Part shown: piece by piece, positions 52,864 through 60,694 of the stretch
Numbering within the stretch: position 1 is the stretch's first letter
Layout: each line of letters begins with the position of its first letter
Source: JAFASC01 sp034669505
Lineage (GTDB): Bacteria; Pseudomonadota; Alphaproteobacteria; Rhizobiales; Beijerinckiaceae
NCBI GenBank assembly: GCA_034669505.1
Contig: JAXDNJ010000076.1
Coordinates: 14,031-78,030 of the forward strand
Length of the DNA: 64,000 nucleotides
Direction: 5' to 3'
Notes under the pieces: model-generated
Seen by the model: the letters and a program-made list of their open reading frames with translations, nothing else
Database searches by the model: none
Told to the model about the DNA's origin: nothing
Position numbers and translations under genes: made by a program

Positions 52864-53416
52864 CCCGGCTGCGGCGCAGTCGGTCAAGCCTTCGCGCAAG
52901 TTCTGCCTTGAGCTCATCGAGATCGCGCGCCGGCGGCTCGTCGGCTCCATCATTTCGTCGTTCATGTCCTAGCGCTTCGCGCTTGACGCGCTTCAATTCG
53001 GCCAGGCTGCGCACGAGGCTCGCCATCACCTTCGCATTTTTCTCGGCGTTGCGCGGTTCGCCATGCGCAAGCGCATGTTCGGCATGGGCGAATTCGCGCG
53101 CGATCGCCGCCTCGATCTTGGGGATCAGCTCGTCAGGCGAAAGCGGCGTGATGATGATCGCGGGCCGCTCAGCCGGTGCGTTCCCGTTCAGCGTTGCGCC
53201 GGCCTCGGCGTCGTTCTTCTCGACGGCGCGCGGCTGGCGAACGGGATGGCCGCCGCGTTTGCGCACCGGCCAACCTTCGTTGCGGCGGAACTCGTAGAAG
53301 CCGCTGCGGCTGATGGCGAGCAGCGCCTCGATTTCCTTCAGCGGCGCGCCGGCGTCGTAGAGCAGACGAGCCTCCTCGGCGCGCGCGGGCGTGATGATGG
53401 TGCAGCGTATGGTCAT
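52853..53416 (-). CDS. GTA gp1-like small terminase
   Basis: A 187-residue protein with an N-terminal helix-turn-helix (ARLLYDAGAPLKEIEALLAISRSGFYEFRRNEGW) followed by a charged linker and helical C-terminus (EHALAHGEPRNAEKNAKVMASLVRSLAELKRV). This is the usual layout of the first gene of alphaproteobacterial GTA clusters. The ATG at 53416 gives MTIRCTIITPARAEEAR; it is the first gene of the cluster, with repeats and a possible promoter just upstream. Confidence 0.85.
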   Translation of the reverse strand: MTIRCTIITPARAEEARLLYDAGAPLKEIEALLAISRSGFYEFRRNEGWPVRKRGGHPVRQPRAVEKNDAEAGATLNGNAPAERPAIIITPLSPDELIPKIEAAIAREFAHAEHALAHGEPRNAEKNAKVMASLVRSLAELKRVKREALGHERRNDGADEPPARDLDELKAELARRLDRLRRSRDGE

Positions 53417-53470
53417 GAGCTTGCGTCGCGATTGTTGCGCGGCGTTCTGCGGTTCCGGCGCCGGCGCGAG

Positions 53471-53534
53471 CGGCAAGTCACGTCAGCGGCAAGTCACGTC
53501 AGCGGCAAGTCACGTCAGCGGCAAGTCACGTCAT
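53471..53534. repeat. 16-bp tandem repeat, four copies
   Basis: The unit CGGCAAGTCACGTCAG occurs at 53471, 53487, 53503 and 53519, the last copy running into a REP-like element. It lies just upstream of the small terminase start. No spacers are present, so it is not CRISPR. Confidence 0.9.
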
Positions 53535-53610
53535 GGCGAGCGCAGCGAAGCAATCTACCGACGTGATCGCGCCGATGGATTGCTTCATCGCTTTGCGCTT
53601 CGCAATGACG
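53529..53610. repeat. REP-like inverted repeat
   Basis: Left arm CGTCATGGCGAGCGCAGCG and right arm ending GCGCTTCGCAATGACG form an imperfect inverted repeat with GAAGCAATC / GGATTGCTTC inside. It is of the same type as 49345-49444 and is probably one of many dispersed copies in the genome. Confidence 0.75.
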
Positions 53611-53690
53611 ATGAGGTGCGTCAGCGGGACTAACCCGCTGGCCCCGCGCCGCGCTGCGGCCGTCCCGACGTATTTATGGAGTGTGCGGGT

Positions 53691-53730
53691 TATCTACAGG
53701 ACCAGCGTCCTAGTGTCAAGGACTATTTTC
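53691..53730 (-). promoter_or_regulatory. Possible promoter with palindromic operator, copy 1
   Basis: On the minus strand a TTGACA -35 (53714-53719) is followed by a 17-base spacer and TAGATA (53691-53696). The spacer holds an inverted repeat AGGAC-CAGC-GTCCT (plus-strand orientation, 53698-53711). It points toward the terminase genes about 275 bases away. A close copy lies at 55375-55412. Confidence 0.5.
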
Positions 53731-53774
53731 AGCCGCCTTGCCAAGCGCTAGGCATCACCGCGACTCACGGTAGA

Positions 53775-54995
53775 ATGGATTTTGCACGCGAGAGGGCAGC
53801 AGCTTTGGCCAAAAACATTCTGATCTTCGCCGACGGTACCGGGAACGAGGGCGGTCTCCTTCCTGACGAGAGCCGCACCAACGTCTACAAACTATTCCGG
53901 GCAACGCGAACCGATCCCGATTCAATCATCGACCCGGCGAAGCAGCAGGCATTTTATGTCTACGGGATTGGCACGACCGGTCCGAGCCACGCTTCGTTCT
54001 GGCAAAAACGGACACAGGTGCTCGCCCAAATGTTCGGTAACGGGCTAGCCCACCGTATCGCCCTCTGTTACGTCGCGATCCTTAGCCTTTGGAAGCCAGG
54101 GGACCGCATCTACCTCTTCGGCTTTAGTCGCGGCGCTTACACTGTGAGATGTCTAGCCAATCTTCTCGAAGCGGTAGGTATCCCGACCAAGGTCGGCGGC
54201 TCTGACATAAGTCTCGACCACAAAAGCCTGTACCGTATCGCAAGGTCAGCGGTTCGCGTCAGATATAGATTCGGGCTCTTGCGCAAGAGCATCAAAGAGC
54301 GGGAGCAGTTAGCGCAAGTTTTTGTAGCACAACATGCATGTCACGTAGGAGCTGAAATTGGGGCGACACCCTACTTCATTGGCGTTTGGGATACGGTTGC
54401 CGCGATTGGATGGGGTCGCTGGCTCCGCAATCGATACGACTTACACTTACCACGGGATATAAAGTTTGCGCGCCACGCCATGGCGATCGATGAATACCGC
54501 AAGGACTTCGCCAGAGTAGGATGGGGCGGGCGCGCAACGGTCCGTCCAAAAGTGGAAGGAGAACCGGACCCGGTCCAGCAGATATGGTTCGCAGGGAACC
54601 ATTCGGACATTGGCGGAAGCTATCCCGAGAACGAGTCACGGCTATCAGATATATCTCTCAAATGGATGGTAGATTTTATTACCACGGAAATTCCAGAAGC
54701 CTTTCGTGTCCATATCAATTTGGATCGAATGCACTTATTTCCCTCTTGCGAAGGCATGATGCATGATGAATGCATGGTTGGGCTGGCGGGAACACCACTG
54801 CACTGGTACCCAGCTGATCGGGATGTACCCAGACAGGCAATCTTACACAAATCTGTGCTTGAACGGCTGAACTTACCGTCCGTGCGCAATTTCAAGTCGT
54901 TTGGACCTTACAGACCAGCCCCGCTGAGAGAGCACGAAAAATGCAAGGCTCTTTACCCGCAATCTTCGGACACTTCGCCCCCAACTCACCAATGA
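53775..54995 (+). CDS. DUF2235 alpha/beta hydrolase (Tle-like)
   Basis: A 406-residue DUF2235 protein. AKNILIFADGTGNEGGLLPD opens the domain, GFSRGAYTVRCLANLL gives the nucleophile Ser118, and GVWDTVAAIG and WFAGNHSDIGGSYPE are the other family motifs, with the His of GNHSDIGG likely catalytic. DUF2235 enzymes include type VI secretion phospholipase effectors (Tle1-like), but many stand alone; no T6SS gene is in the window. The base composition differs from the neighbouring phage genes. It overlaps the convergent small gene by ten bases at its 3' end. Confidence 0.85.
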   Translation: MDFARERAAALAKNILIFADGTGNEGGLLPDESRTNVYKLFRATRTDPDSIIDPAKQQAFYVYGIGTTGPSHASFWQKRTQVLAQMFGNGLAHRIALCYVAILSLWKPGDRIYLFGFSRGAYTVRCLANLLEAVGIPTKVGGSDISLDHKSLYRIARSAVRVRYRFGLLRKSIKEREQLAQVFVAQHACHVGAEIGATPYFIGVWDTVAAIGWGRWLRNRYDLHLPRDIKFARHAMAIDEYRKDFARVGWGGRATVRPKVEGEPDPVQQIWFAGNHSDIGGSYPENESRLSDISLKWMVDFITTEIPEAFRVHINLDRMHLFPSCEGMMHDECMVGLAGTPLHWYPADRDVPRQAILHKSVLERLNLPSVRNFKSFGPYRPAPLREHEKCKALYPQSSDTSPPTHQ

Positions 54996-55246
54996 TGCGG
55001 TGAAGGTGCTCCCCAGCTACGTTTAGTGTCGATGTGCATTGGTCCGTGCGCTGAATAATTTATGATGACCCGCACGGGACACCCGAAAAGAAGGCATACC
55101 CGCTCCCAGGGCGTTGGCGACCACATCGCAATGAATGAGCTGTCTTCTACGGCTACGGGCACTCGATTCTCTTCCCCGGCATCTCCCGCTAGGAAACTGA
55201 TGCTGCGTAGTGAAGCGTTCACCTCGTGGAATACCGTTGGTTTCAT
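54986..55246 (-). CDS. Hypothetical protein, 86 residues
   Basis: Starts MKPTVFHEVNASLRSISFLAG and contains VEDSSFIAMWSPTPWERVCLL then FGCPVRVIINYSAHGPMHID. The FWxPTP-like segment and VRV/INYSAHGPM ending resemble short phage or plasmid-borne hypothetical proteins I have seen, without function. A promoter-like sequence with a palindrome lies about 130 bases upstream. It converges on the DUF2235 gene. Confidence 0.55.
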   Translation of the reverse strand: MKPTVFHEVNASLRSISFLAGDAGEENRVPVAVEDSSFIAMWSPTPWERVCLLFGCPVRVIINYSAHGPMHIDTKRSWGAPSPHHW

Positions 55247-55374
55247 CGCGCACACATTAAAAAGTCCTGCCAAGAGGGCGGGTTTGCATTTTGCCGCACC
55301 GTTGCGAACTTGCTTGCAGCACGCCTCAGGCTCCGAGGTGTTCTTGGCAGGCGGCTCCTTAGAGTTACGAGCCG

Positions 55375-55412
55375 TGTATAGGACTATGGTCCTAATGTCA
55401 AGGACTGCTTTC
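55375..55412 (-). promoter_or_regulatory. Possible promoter with palindromic operator, copy 2
   Basis: Minus-strand TTGACA (55396-55401) with TATACA at 15-base spacing; between them the inverted repeat AGGAC-TATG-GTCCT (plus strand, 55380-55393). Over 36 bases it matches copy 1 at 53695-53730 at most positions. It would drive the 86-residue gene and could be a repressor site. Confidence 0.55.
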
Positions 55413-55428
55413 CGAGACAGGACACCGC

Positions 55429-55668
55429 GTGCAACGAACCGCCCTTCTCCTCGCGATGCTTCTGCCGGCCGGCGCTGCCGTCGCCGAAAGTCCCTGCGCG
55501 ACCTACGGGCCGACGGTGACGAGCCTCGAAGCTGGATGGCCGGCACATCGGGGCCCAATTCCTCCCCGGCTCGGCGCCGCATTGCCCGCACCCAAGCTGC
55601 GCGTTGCCGTCCCAAGCCGGACGCATATACCGCAACCAGAGGTAACCAGCCGGCGGTCGCTCGGTTGA
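55429..55668 (+). pseudogene. Remnant of a small secreted protein (DUF4431-like start)
   Basis: A GTG-started frame gives a good signal peptide (QRTALLLAMLLPAGAAVAESP) followed by CATYGPTVTSLE, which resembles the start of DUF4431-type secreted proteins. After that the frame turns into low-complexity Pro/Arg sequence and ends early. A frameshift or truncation of an older gene is the likely explanation. Confidence 0.35.
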
Positions 55669-55693
55669 CTTTTGGATCAACCGCGCCTATATC
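55663..55693 (+). promoter_or_regulatory. Promoter with palindromic operator of the toxin-antitoxin-like operon
   Basis: TTGACT (-35, 55665-55670), a 17-base spacer and TATATC (-10, 55688-55693) lie just before the ATG at 55709. The inverted repeat GGTTGA / TCAACC (55663-55682) covers the -35 box and spacer, a fitting operator for the XRE regulator encoded downstream. Confidence 0.7.
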
Positions 55694-55708
55694 GGGAGAG
55701 CGACAATC

Positions 55709-56059
55709 ATGGAGGTGAGCTGCTCGGCGACAGCAATCGCATCCCTAAAGCAGATCGCCGCCCGCTCGGACGAAGCTTACGTGGAAATCAGTACGGCAAT
55801 CCATTCTATCCGGCATTCCGGACTGGCAGGCGAGAACCACATTGCCGTGTTGAACCACAGCATCGACGTGTACTTGCTGGAGCCGGCCTCGCCAGGCATC
55901 CCGGTTCTGCTCGTTGTCGACCCGAATAAGCCCGGTGAGTGCGTGATGGCGGATATTGGAGCGTTTGCCGCCGGCTCGGCTCAACAGAAGACGCATGCCG
56001 CAAGTGCGGCGGGTGCGGCCATGGGTCTAATAGTCCATGACATCTACGCCATTCCCTGA
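55709..56059 (+). CDS. Small protein preceding an XRE regulator, possible toxin
   Basis: A 116-residue protein starting MEVSCSATAIASLKQIAARSD with IHSIRHSGLAGENHIAVLNHSIDVYLLEP and IPVLLVVDPNKPGECVMADI. The order helix-helix-beta strands with a basic residue in IHSIRHSG is reminiscent of RelE/ParE-like toxins, and the gene is followed ten bases later by an XRE-type gene as in HigBA systems. The match is not close enough for a firm family call. Confidence 0.6.
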   Translation: MEVSCSATAIASLKQIAARSDEAYVEISTAIHSIRHSGLAGENHIAVLNHSIDVYLLEPASPGIPVLLVVDPNKPGECVMADIGAFAAGSAQQKTHAASAAGAAMGLIVHDIYAIP

Positions 56060-56069
56060 GGAAGTCAGC

Positions 56070-56555
56070 ATGGAAGCGCCAACGAAGTTAAAGGCGACGA
56101 AGACCTCAAAGAGTATGAAGGTCCGGCCGTTCGCCGAAGTGCAAGAGGAGATTTTTCGCGAGTTTCCTCGCACTAAGGAATTGTGGACCAAGACGGAGCC
56201 GCGCCGCGAGGTAAGTCTCATGCTGACTCGCCTTCGTAAAGAGCAAGGTCTTTCTCAAAAAGAGATCGCCGGCCGGGCCGGCTGGGACAAAGCTTTTGTT
56301 TCCCGGCTCGAAAGCGGCCTCAGCGGCTTTCCCGATTCCGATACCGTGGCTCGTTACGCCGCAGCCTGCGGTCTGAGCGCAGGTTTCGTGATCGGCGAAC
56401 AATCCGGCGCCAAACATATGCGCGTGCGAGGCGCGGTAACGCTCCGTGCTGACTCGGGTCAGCCGCAGCCGCATTCCTTCGAGCGTCTTCGCGACAGAAG
56501 GCTGGAGCTCAACGCCGAAGAGGAAGAAACAGACGCAGAGGCGAGAGAGCAGTGA
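56070..56555 (+). CDS. XRE-family helix-turn-helix regulator, likely antitoxin
   Basis: A 161-residue regulator with a central HTH domain: LMLTRLRKEQGLSQKEIAGRAGWDKAFVSRLESGLSGFPDSDTVARYAAACG. An N-terminal extension (VQEEIFREFPRTKELW) resembles the toxin-contacting region of HigA-like antitoxins, and the C-terminus is acidic (LNAEEEETDAEAREQ). The ATG at 56070 follows GAGGAA. It should repress the upstream promoter by binding the GGTTGA/TCAACC palindrome. Confidence 0.85.
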   Translation: MEAPTKLKATKTSKSMKVRPFAEVQEEIFREFPRTKELWTKTEPRREVSLMLTRLRKEQGLSQKEIAGRAGWDKAFVSRLESGLSGFPDSDTVARYAAACGLSAGFVIGEQSGAKHMRVRGAVTLRADSGQPQPHSFERLRDRRLELNAEEEETDAEAREQ

Positions 56556-56594
56556 AGCGCGATACCAAAGAGGCTACGTAAGCGCCGCGACCCG

Positions 56595-56936
56595 ATGGAT
56601 ATCGCAGTCAATTTTCTCGGGCTCGTCGGCGTGCTGCTTCTTGCCGGTCCGGCTTTCTACGCCGCCAAATACGGCCGGTTGGCGGCCCGCGCCAGAGCCA
56701 GCGGGCCGATCGATCCAAAACACGCAGAACTCGTCAAAATCCATGACAAAGCTCTTCTCGGCTTGAGCGAATATCAAAGCAGCTGGACGCCGGCGCTTAG
56801 CAGATGCCTGATTGGCGGCACCCTCTGTGCCGGCTTTTCTTATGTGCTTGCGCTGATGAAGGCATGGCATGAGCTCGGCGGCTTTTCTTATGTGCTTGGA
56901 CTGATGACGGCTTTGCATGACTTCTGCGCACATTAG
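56595..56936 (+). CDS. Small membrane protein with an internal repeat
   Basis: A 113-residue protein: hydrophobic N-terminus (VNFLGLVGVLLLAGPAFYAA), a charged middle (HAELVKIHDKALLGLSEYQS) and a C-terminal part with two copies of FSYVLxLMxAxH. It starts 40 bases after the XRE gene and may be the third gene of that operon. The repeat reflects a 48-bp tandem duplication in the DNA. Function is unknown. Confidence 0.5.
   Translation: MDIAVNFLGLVGVLLLAGPAFYAAKYGRLAARARASGPIDPKHAELVKIHDKALLGLSEYQSSWTPALSRCLIGGTLCAGFSYVLALMKAWHELGGFSYVLGLMTALHDFCAH
56831..56926 (+). repeat. 48-bp imperfect tandem duplication
   Basis: CGGCTTTTCTTATGTGCTTG begins at 56831 and recurs as a 19-of-20 match at 56879; the rest of each unit matches less well. 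The period of 48 keeps the reading frame, adding 16 residues to the membrane protein. Confidence 0.85.
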
Positions 56937-57124
56937 GCGTGAGATCGGGTTTGAGATATCCAGGCGACATGATTCTTGTTTCCCCTCGCTGGGGAGAGGG
57001 AGCGCGGAGTAAAATGGACAACCGGAATAAACGCCGGCATTCCACGTCTGGACCTTGGCAGATCCGGCAACCGGCCCGAAACTAAGTTCCCAACGAATTC
57101 TCTCCCGGAGGAGACGCCCGATCG

Positions 57125-57321
57125 TTCGGCCCGCGCTTCAAGGCCGAGCATCCCGTGACGAAGCTCGAAGGCGACCACGACGTGTTCGGCGATGGGTCAG
57201 TCGTGATCTTGTCGACGGCGGGGCATACGCCGGCCATCAATCGCTGCTCGTGAAGCTGCCGAAGAGCGGCGCGCTGGTGCTCTCCGGCGATGCCGCGCAT
57301 TTTGCGCGACAATTCGAAAGG
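57125..57321 (+). pseudogene. Fragment of a metallo-beta-lactamase fold (lactonase-like) gene, frameshifted
   Basis: One frame encodes KLEGDHDVFGDGSVVILSTAGHTP; after the loss of one G the next frame continues GHQSLLVKLPKSGALVLSGDAAHF. Together they form the C-terminal metal-site region of MBL-fold N-acyl homoserine lactonase-like proteins (GHTPGHQ, SGDAxHF). Start and end of the gene are missing, so this is a decayed remnant. Confidence 0.75.
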
Positions 57322-57472
57322 TTGCGATGTCGGCGAAGATCGGCAGCACGGTGACGATGGAATCCGGCAGCTTCTCGGCTTTGCCCTGACCGTCGTCGGC
57401 GCGTGCCTCGGGGCCCGCGAAAACGAGGGTTATTAGGACGGCGCTCAAGAGAAATCGAAATTGGTGCAACAC
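57322..57472 (-). pseudogene. N-terminal fragment of a secreted protein
   Basis: From a GTG at 57472 the frame reads VLHQFRFLLSAVLITLVFAGPEARADD, a good signal peptide, then KAEKLPDSIVTVLPIFADIATF, and runs into the reverse strand of the MBL fragment, where sense is lost. It looks like a gene cut off at that junction. The family is not recognised. Confidence 0.45.
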
Positions 57473-57970
57473 GTTTTTGCTAGACCTGTTGTTAAAAGCG
57501 CTCCCCAGTGCTTCGAACAACCGCCATCGCCGCAGTTTGGGGTTCGGCAGGACAATTGCGCCTACGACGTAATGCTTGGCGCGAACGGCAAAACAGCCGG
57601 CCGCGGGCACCCTTTTGCGGGCACCTGCAGGCTCCTGTCTACTCGCTCCAAGGGACCGGCTTGCGACGGTGCGGGCGCGTTTCCTGGGCGTTCGGGGCTT
57701 TCCACCGCCCCTGGCCCCTGCTGCGCGGAACGGGGAAGCGGCCCCACGAAGACGAGAGTACCTGCCTAAACCGCGCTGCCGCGCGATCTCCCCTCGCGCC
57801 AAGCGCGATACGCGCATCGGCGAATCGGTAAAGCTCGCTTTTAGACGGATACGCCGACATCGCGGCGATAGATCATGGACCAGCCCGTCCAAACCAAATT
57901 TGATCGCGTTCAACAGGTTTATCGGCGACCTATCCGAAATCGTCTCCTTTTCAAAGCAGTGCATGCCCCG
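57473..57970. other. About 500 bases with no supported gene
   Basis: Frames on both strands are Arg/Pro/Ala-rich and lack domains, signal peptides or convincing ribosome binding sites. The stretch probably belongs to the same degenerate zone as the two pseudogene fragments before it. Confidence 0.4.
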
Positions 57971-60694
57971 CTATGCGGCGTCTTCCGGCAACGGCAGAGT
58001 GAATTGAAACGTGGCGCCATGGTCGGGATTGGCGGATGCCCACAATCTCCCACTGTGCACCTCGATGATCGAGCGGCAGATCGACAGCCCGATGCCGAGG
58101 CCGCCAGGCTTCGTGCTGAAGAAGGCGTTGAACAGGCGGTCCTGGGCATCGGCGGTCAGACCGATACCGCAATCCTTCACGGCAACGGCGACCTGCTGCC
58201 CATCCTCCAGAGAAGAGCCAATCGTCAATATCCGGGGGCGGTCCGCGAGCTCTTGCATCGCTTCGGCGCCGTTCATGATCAGGTTCATGACGACCTGCTG
58301 AAGCTGGACCCGGTCCGCGAAGATTTTCGGCAGGTCAGCAGCAAGTTCCAGTTTCAGCCACACACGGTGAGCGCTTAGTTCACGCTGCAGCAAGGCCACG
58401 ACATCATTGATGGCATCGTTGACGTCGAGCGCGACCTTTTGAGTATCGGTCTTCTTCACGAGTGTGCGCACGCGCTGGATCACCTCTGCCGCCCGGTTGC
58501 CGTCCTTCACAACCCATTCGAGGGCACCGCGCACGTCATTGAGGTCGGGTGATTCATGGTTGAGAAAGCGCAGGCAGGCCTGGCCGTTGGCGACGATGGC
58601 GGCAAGCGGCTGGTTCACTTCATGGGCGATCGACGCGCTTATCTCGCCCAAAGTCGCCACCCGGCTCGCATGCGCCAACTCGGCTTGCGCGGTTTGCAAT
58701 GCTTCTTGCGCCTTCCGCGTCTGCGTGACGTCCATCAACGCGCCGATCATCTCGTCCGCGCCGGAGGCATCTCTTACGACATGCGCGAGGACGTGCAGAT
58801 GCTTGATCTGCCCGGCCGGCATCAGTAAGCGGTGCTCATAATCGAGATTTGTCTCGCCGTGCAGCGCGCGATAAAATTGCCCCCGCACGAAGGCGCGATC
58901 GTCAGGATGGGTTCGTTGCATGATGATATCGCCTGACGGGCTCGTCGTCGGCTCGTACTCCATGATCTTGTAGGTTTCCTCGGACCAGTAAATTTCGCCG
59001 GTGGCCATTTTCCAGCCAAAGCTTCCTGTAAGACTAAGCTTCTGCGCCTCGGCAAGATAGGCCTCGCTCCGCTGCAAATCGAATTCGGCCTGCTTCGCCT
59101 GCGTGACGTCCATCAGCGCGCCGAGCAATTCCTCGCTGCCCGACGCACTTTTTACAAGGTGCGCGACGACGTGCACGTGTTTGATTTGCCCATCCGGCAT
59201 AAGTAGCCGGTGTTCGTAGTCGAAATTCGTCTCGCGACGCATTGCGCGCTCGACTTGGTGGCGCACGAGTGCCCGATCATCGGGATGAACGCGTTCTACG
59301 GCGGTATCCATCGTCGGTTCGACCGTTCGGTCGAAGCCCAAAATCTCATAGGTTTCCTCGGACCAGAAGAACTCACCGGTGGTAACATTATAGCCGATGC
59401 TTCCGGTGCGACTAAGCTTCTGCGCCTCGGTCAAATAGGCTTGGCTCCGCTGCAAAGCGCTTTCGGCCTGCTTTCGATCCTCGATATCCGTATTCGTTCC
59501 GTACCATCTGACGACGTTTCCAGACTCGTCGTACAAAGGCGCGGGCCGGAACAAAAACCAGCGGTACGCTCCGTCGAAGCGGCACATGCGCGCCTCGACT
59601 TCATCCAGTTTTCCAGCCGCGAGGATTCGCTGCCACTCGGAGAGCAGATGCGGCAGATCGTCTGGATGAATGGCCGTTTGCCATTGCCAGCCCGAGGCCT
59701 GCTCCAGCGACAGCCCGGTGTAGTCAAGCCAGGGTTTGTTGAGATATTCCGCGAATCCATCCGCGCCCGTGCGCCAGGCCAGAGTCGGAATCGTGTCCAA
59801 CGTGAGCCGAAGCTCTCTCTCGGCATTCATCAGCTGCGCCTGGCTCAGCTGTAGCGCCCCTTCCGCTCGCTTCCGATCGTCGACGTCGTAGGCTGACGAA
59901 TACCATTTGATGAGGTTGCCGTTTTCGTCGCGCAACGGCACGCGTTCAATAAGGTGCCAGCGATATTCGCCGTCGGCGCGCCGAAGCCGCTGTTCGAACT
60001 GCACTGGCTCGCCCGTCGCGAGCGCTTCGCGCCACTTGCTTCCGCCGATTTCCAAATCTTCGGGATGAACGATTACATGGGAGCCTGTGCCCAACGCTTC
60101 TGCCGTGGAAATGCCGCTAAAACGCAGCCAAGCCGCATTGACGAAGGCGCGCTTTCCCTCCGGATTCCACCCCGTTATCAAAATTGGGATCGTATCGATC
60201 GCCTCCTGAAGCTGGCGCTCGGCTCGGCCGGCCTTCTCTTCGGCCTGCTTGCGTTCGGCGTTTTCGACGCGCAGTTTCGCGTTCACCTGGCGCAACTCTT
60301 CGACAATCGCCAGGTTTGCGTCGCGCGCATGGCGGAGCGATTCGGCCGATCGTCTCTGTGCCGCGCTGAGTGCCACGACAAAGAATGCCGCGACCGAAAA
60401 CACCGCAAGCCGCGGCAGATCTTTGTCGGAGACTGAAAACGAATGGGCCGGCTCAAGGATGAAATACTCGAACGAGGCAATGGTGAGCACGGTCGCGAAT
60501 ATTGCCGGACCTGTGCCGCACGCCCAGGCAATGAACAGGATAGCGCAGAGAAAGAGCGATACGTGCGGCGAGCTTTGCAGAAAATGTTCGAACATAAGTC
60601 CGACTGACAACGCGGCGGCGACCGCCACAATCGCGATCGCATAGTTGAAGAGCACGCGAGGAGGGCGGTGCCAAACGGGGACGGATGTCGGCAT
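57971..60694 (-). CDS. Membrane multi-PAS sensor histidine kinase
   Basis: A 907-residue kinase. N-terminal membrane helices (FNYAIAIVAVAAALSVGLMF, SLFLCAILFIAWACG, VFSVAAFFVVALSAA) form a DUF4118-like unit, followed by a coiled coil and four PAS/PAC domains. The last two PAS domains are near copies (MRRETNFDYEHRLLMPDGQIKH and LHGETNLDYEHRLLMPAGQIKH). The core has EISASIAHEVNQPLAAIVANG (phospho-His), VMNLIMNGAEAMQ and LGIGLSICRSIIEVHSGRLWA, the FixL/DctB-like subtype. I use the ATG at 60694. No regulator gene is adjacent. Confidence 0.9.
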   Translation of the reverse strand: MPTSVPVWHRPPRVLFNYAIAIVAVAAALSVGLMFEHFLQSSPHVSLFLCAILFIAWACGTGPAIFATVLTIASFEYFILEPAHSFSVSDKDLPRLAVFSVAAFFVVALSAAQRRSAESLRHARDANLAIVEELRQVNAKLRVENAERKQAEEKAGRAERQLQEAIDTIPILITGWNPEGKRAFVNAAWLRFSGISTAEALGTGSHVIVHPEDLEIGGSKWREALATGEPVQFEQRLRRADGEYRWHLIERVPLRDENGNLIKWYSSAYDVDDRKRAEGALQLSQAQLMNAERELRLTLDTIPTLAWRTGADGFAEYLNKPWLDYTGLSLEQASGWQWQTAIHPDDLPHLLSEWQRILAAGKLDEVEARMCRFDGAYRWFLFRPAPLYDESGNVVRWYGTNTDIEDRKQAESALQRSQAYLTEAQKLSRTGSIGYNVTTGEFFWSEETYEILGFDRTVEPTMDTAVERVHPDDRALVRHQVERAMRRETNFDYEHRLLMPDGQIKHVHVVAHLVKSASGSEELLGALMDVTQAKQAEFDLQRSEAYLAEAQKLSLTGSFGWKMATGEIYWSEETYKIMEYEPTTSPSGDIIMQRTHPDDRAFVRGQFYRALHGETNLDYEHRLLMPAGQIKHLHVLAHVVRDASGADEMIGALMDVTQTRKAQEALQTAQAELAHASRVATLGEISASIAHEVNQPLAAIVANGQACLRFLNHESPDLNDVRGALEWVVKDGNRAAEVIQRVRTLVKKTDTQKVALDVNDAINDVVALLQRELSAHRVWLKLELAADLPKIFADRVQLQQVVMNLIMNGAEAMQELADRPRILTIGSSLEDGQQVAVAVKDCGIGLTADAQDRLFNAFFSTKPGGLGIGLSICRSIIEVHSGRLWASANPDHGATFQFTLPLPEDAA

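Noticed and set aside
33944..53416. Whole cluster considered as an ordinary prophage
   Set aside because: No integrase, repressor, replication genes or attachment sites were found, and gene order and tape measure length match gene transfer agents.
53471..53534. Tandem repeats considered as a CRISPR array
   Set aside because: Units are 16 bp and directly adjacent without spacers, and no cas gene is present.
53695..55412. The two 36-base repeats considered as phage attachment sites
   Set aside because: They have promoter and palindrome features, differ at several positions, enclose no integrase and do not flank a tRNA; a regulatory role explains them better.
55429..55668. Considered as a complete secreted protein gene
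   Set aside because: Only the first 35 residues are sensible; the rest is low-complexity and a frameshift is likely, so it is listed as a remnant.
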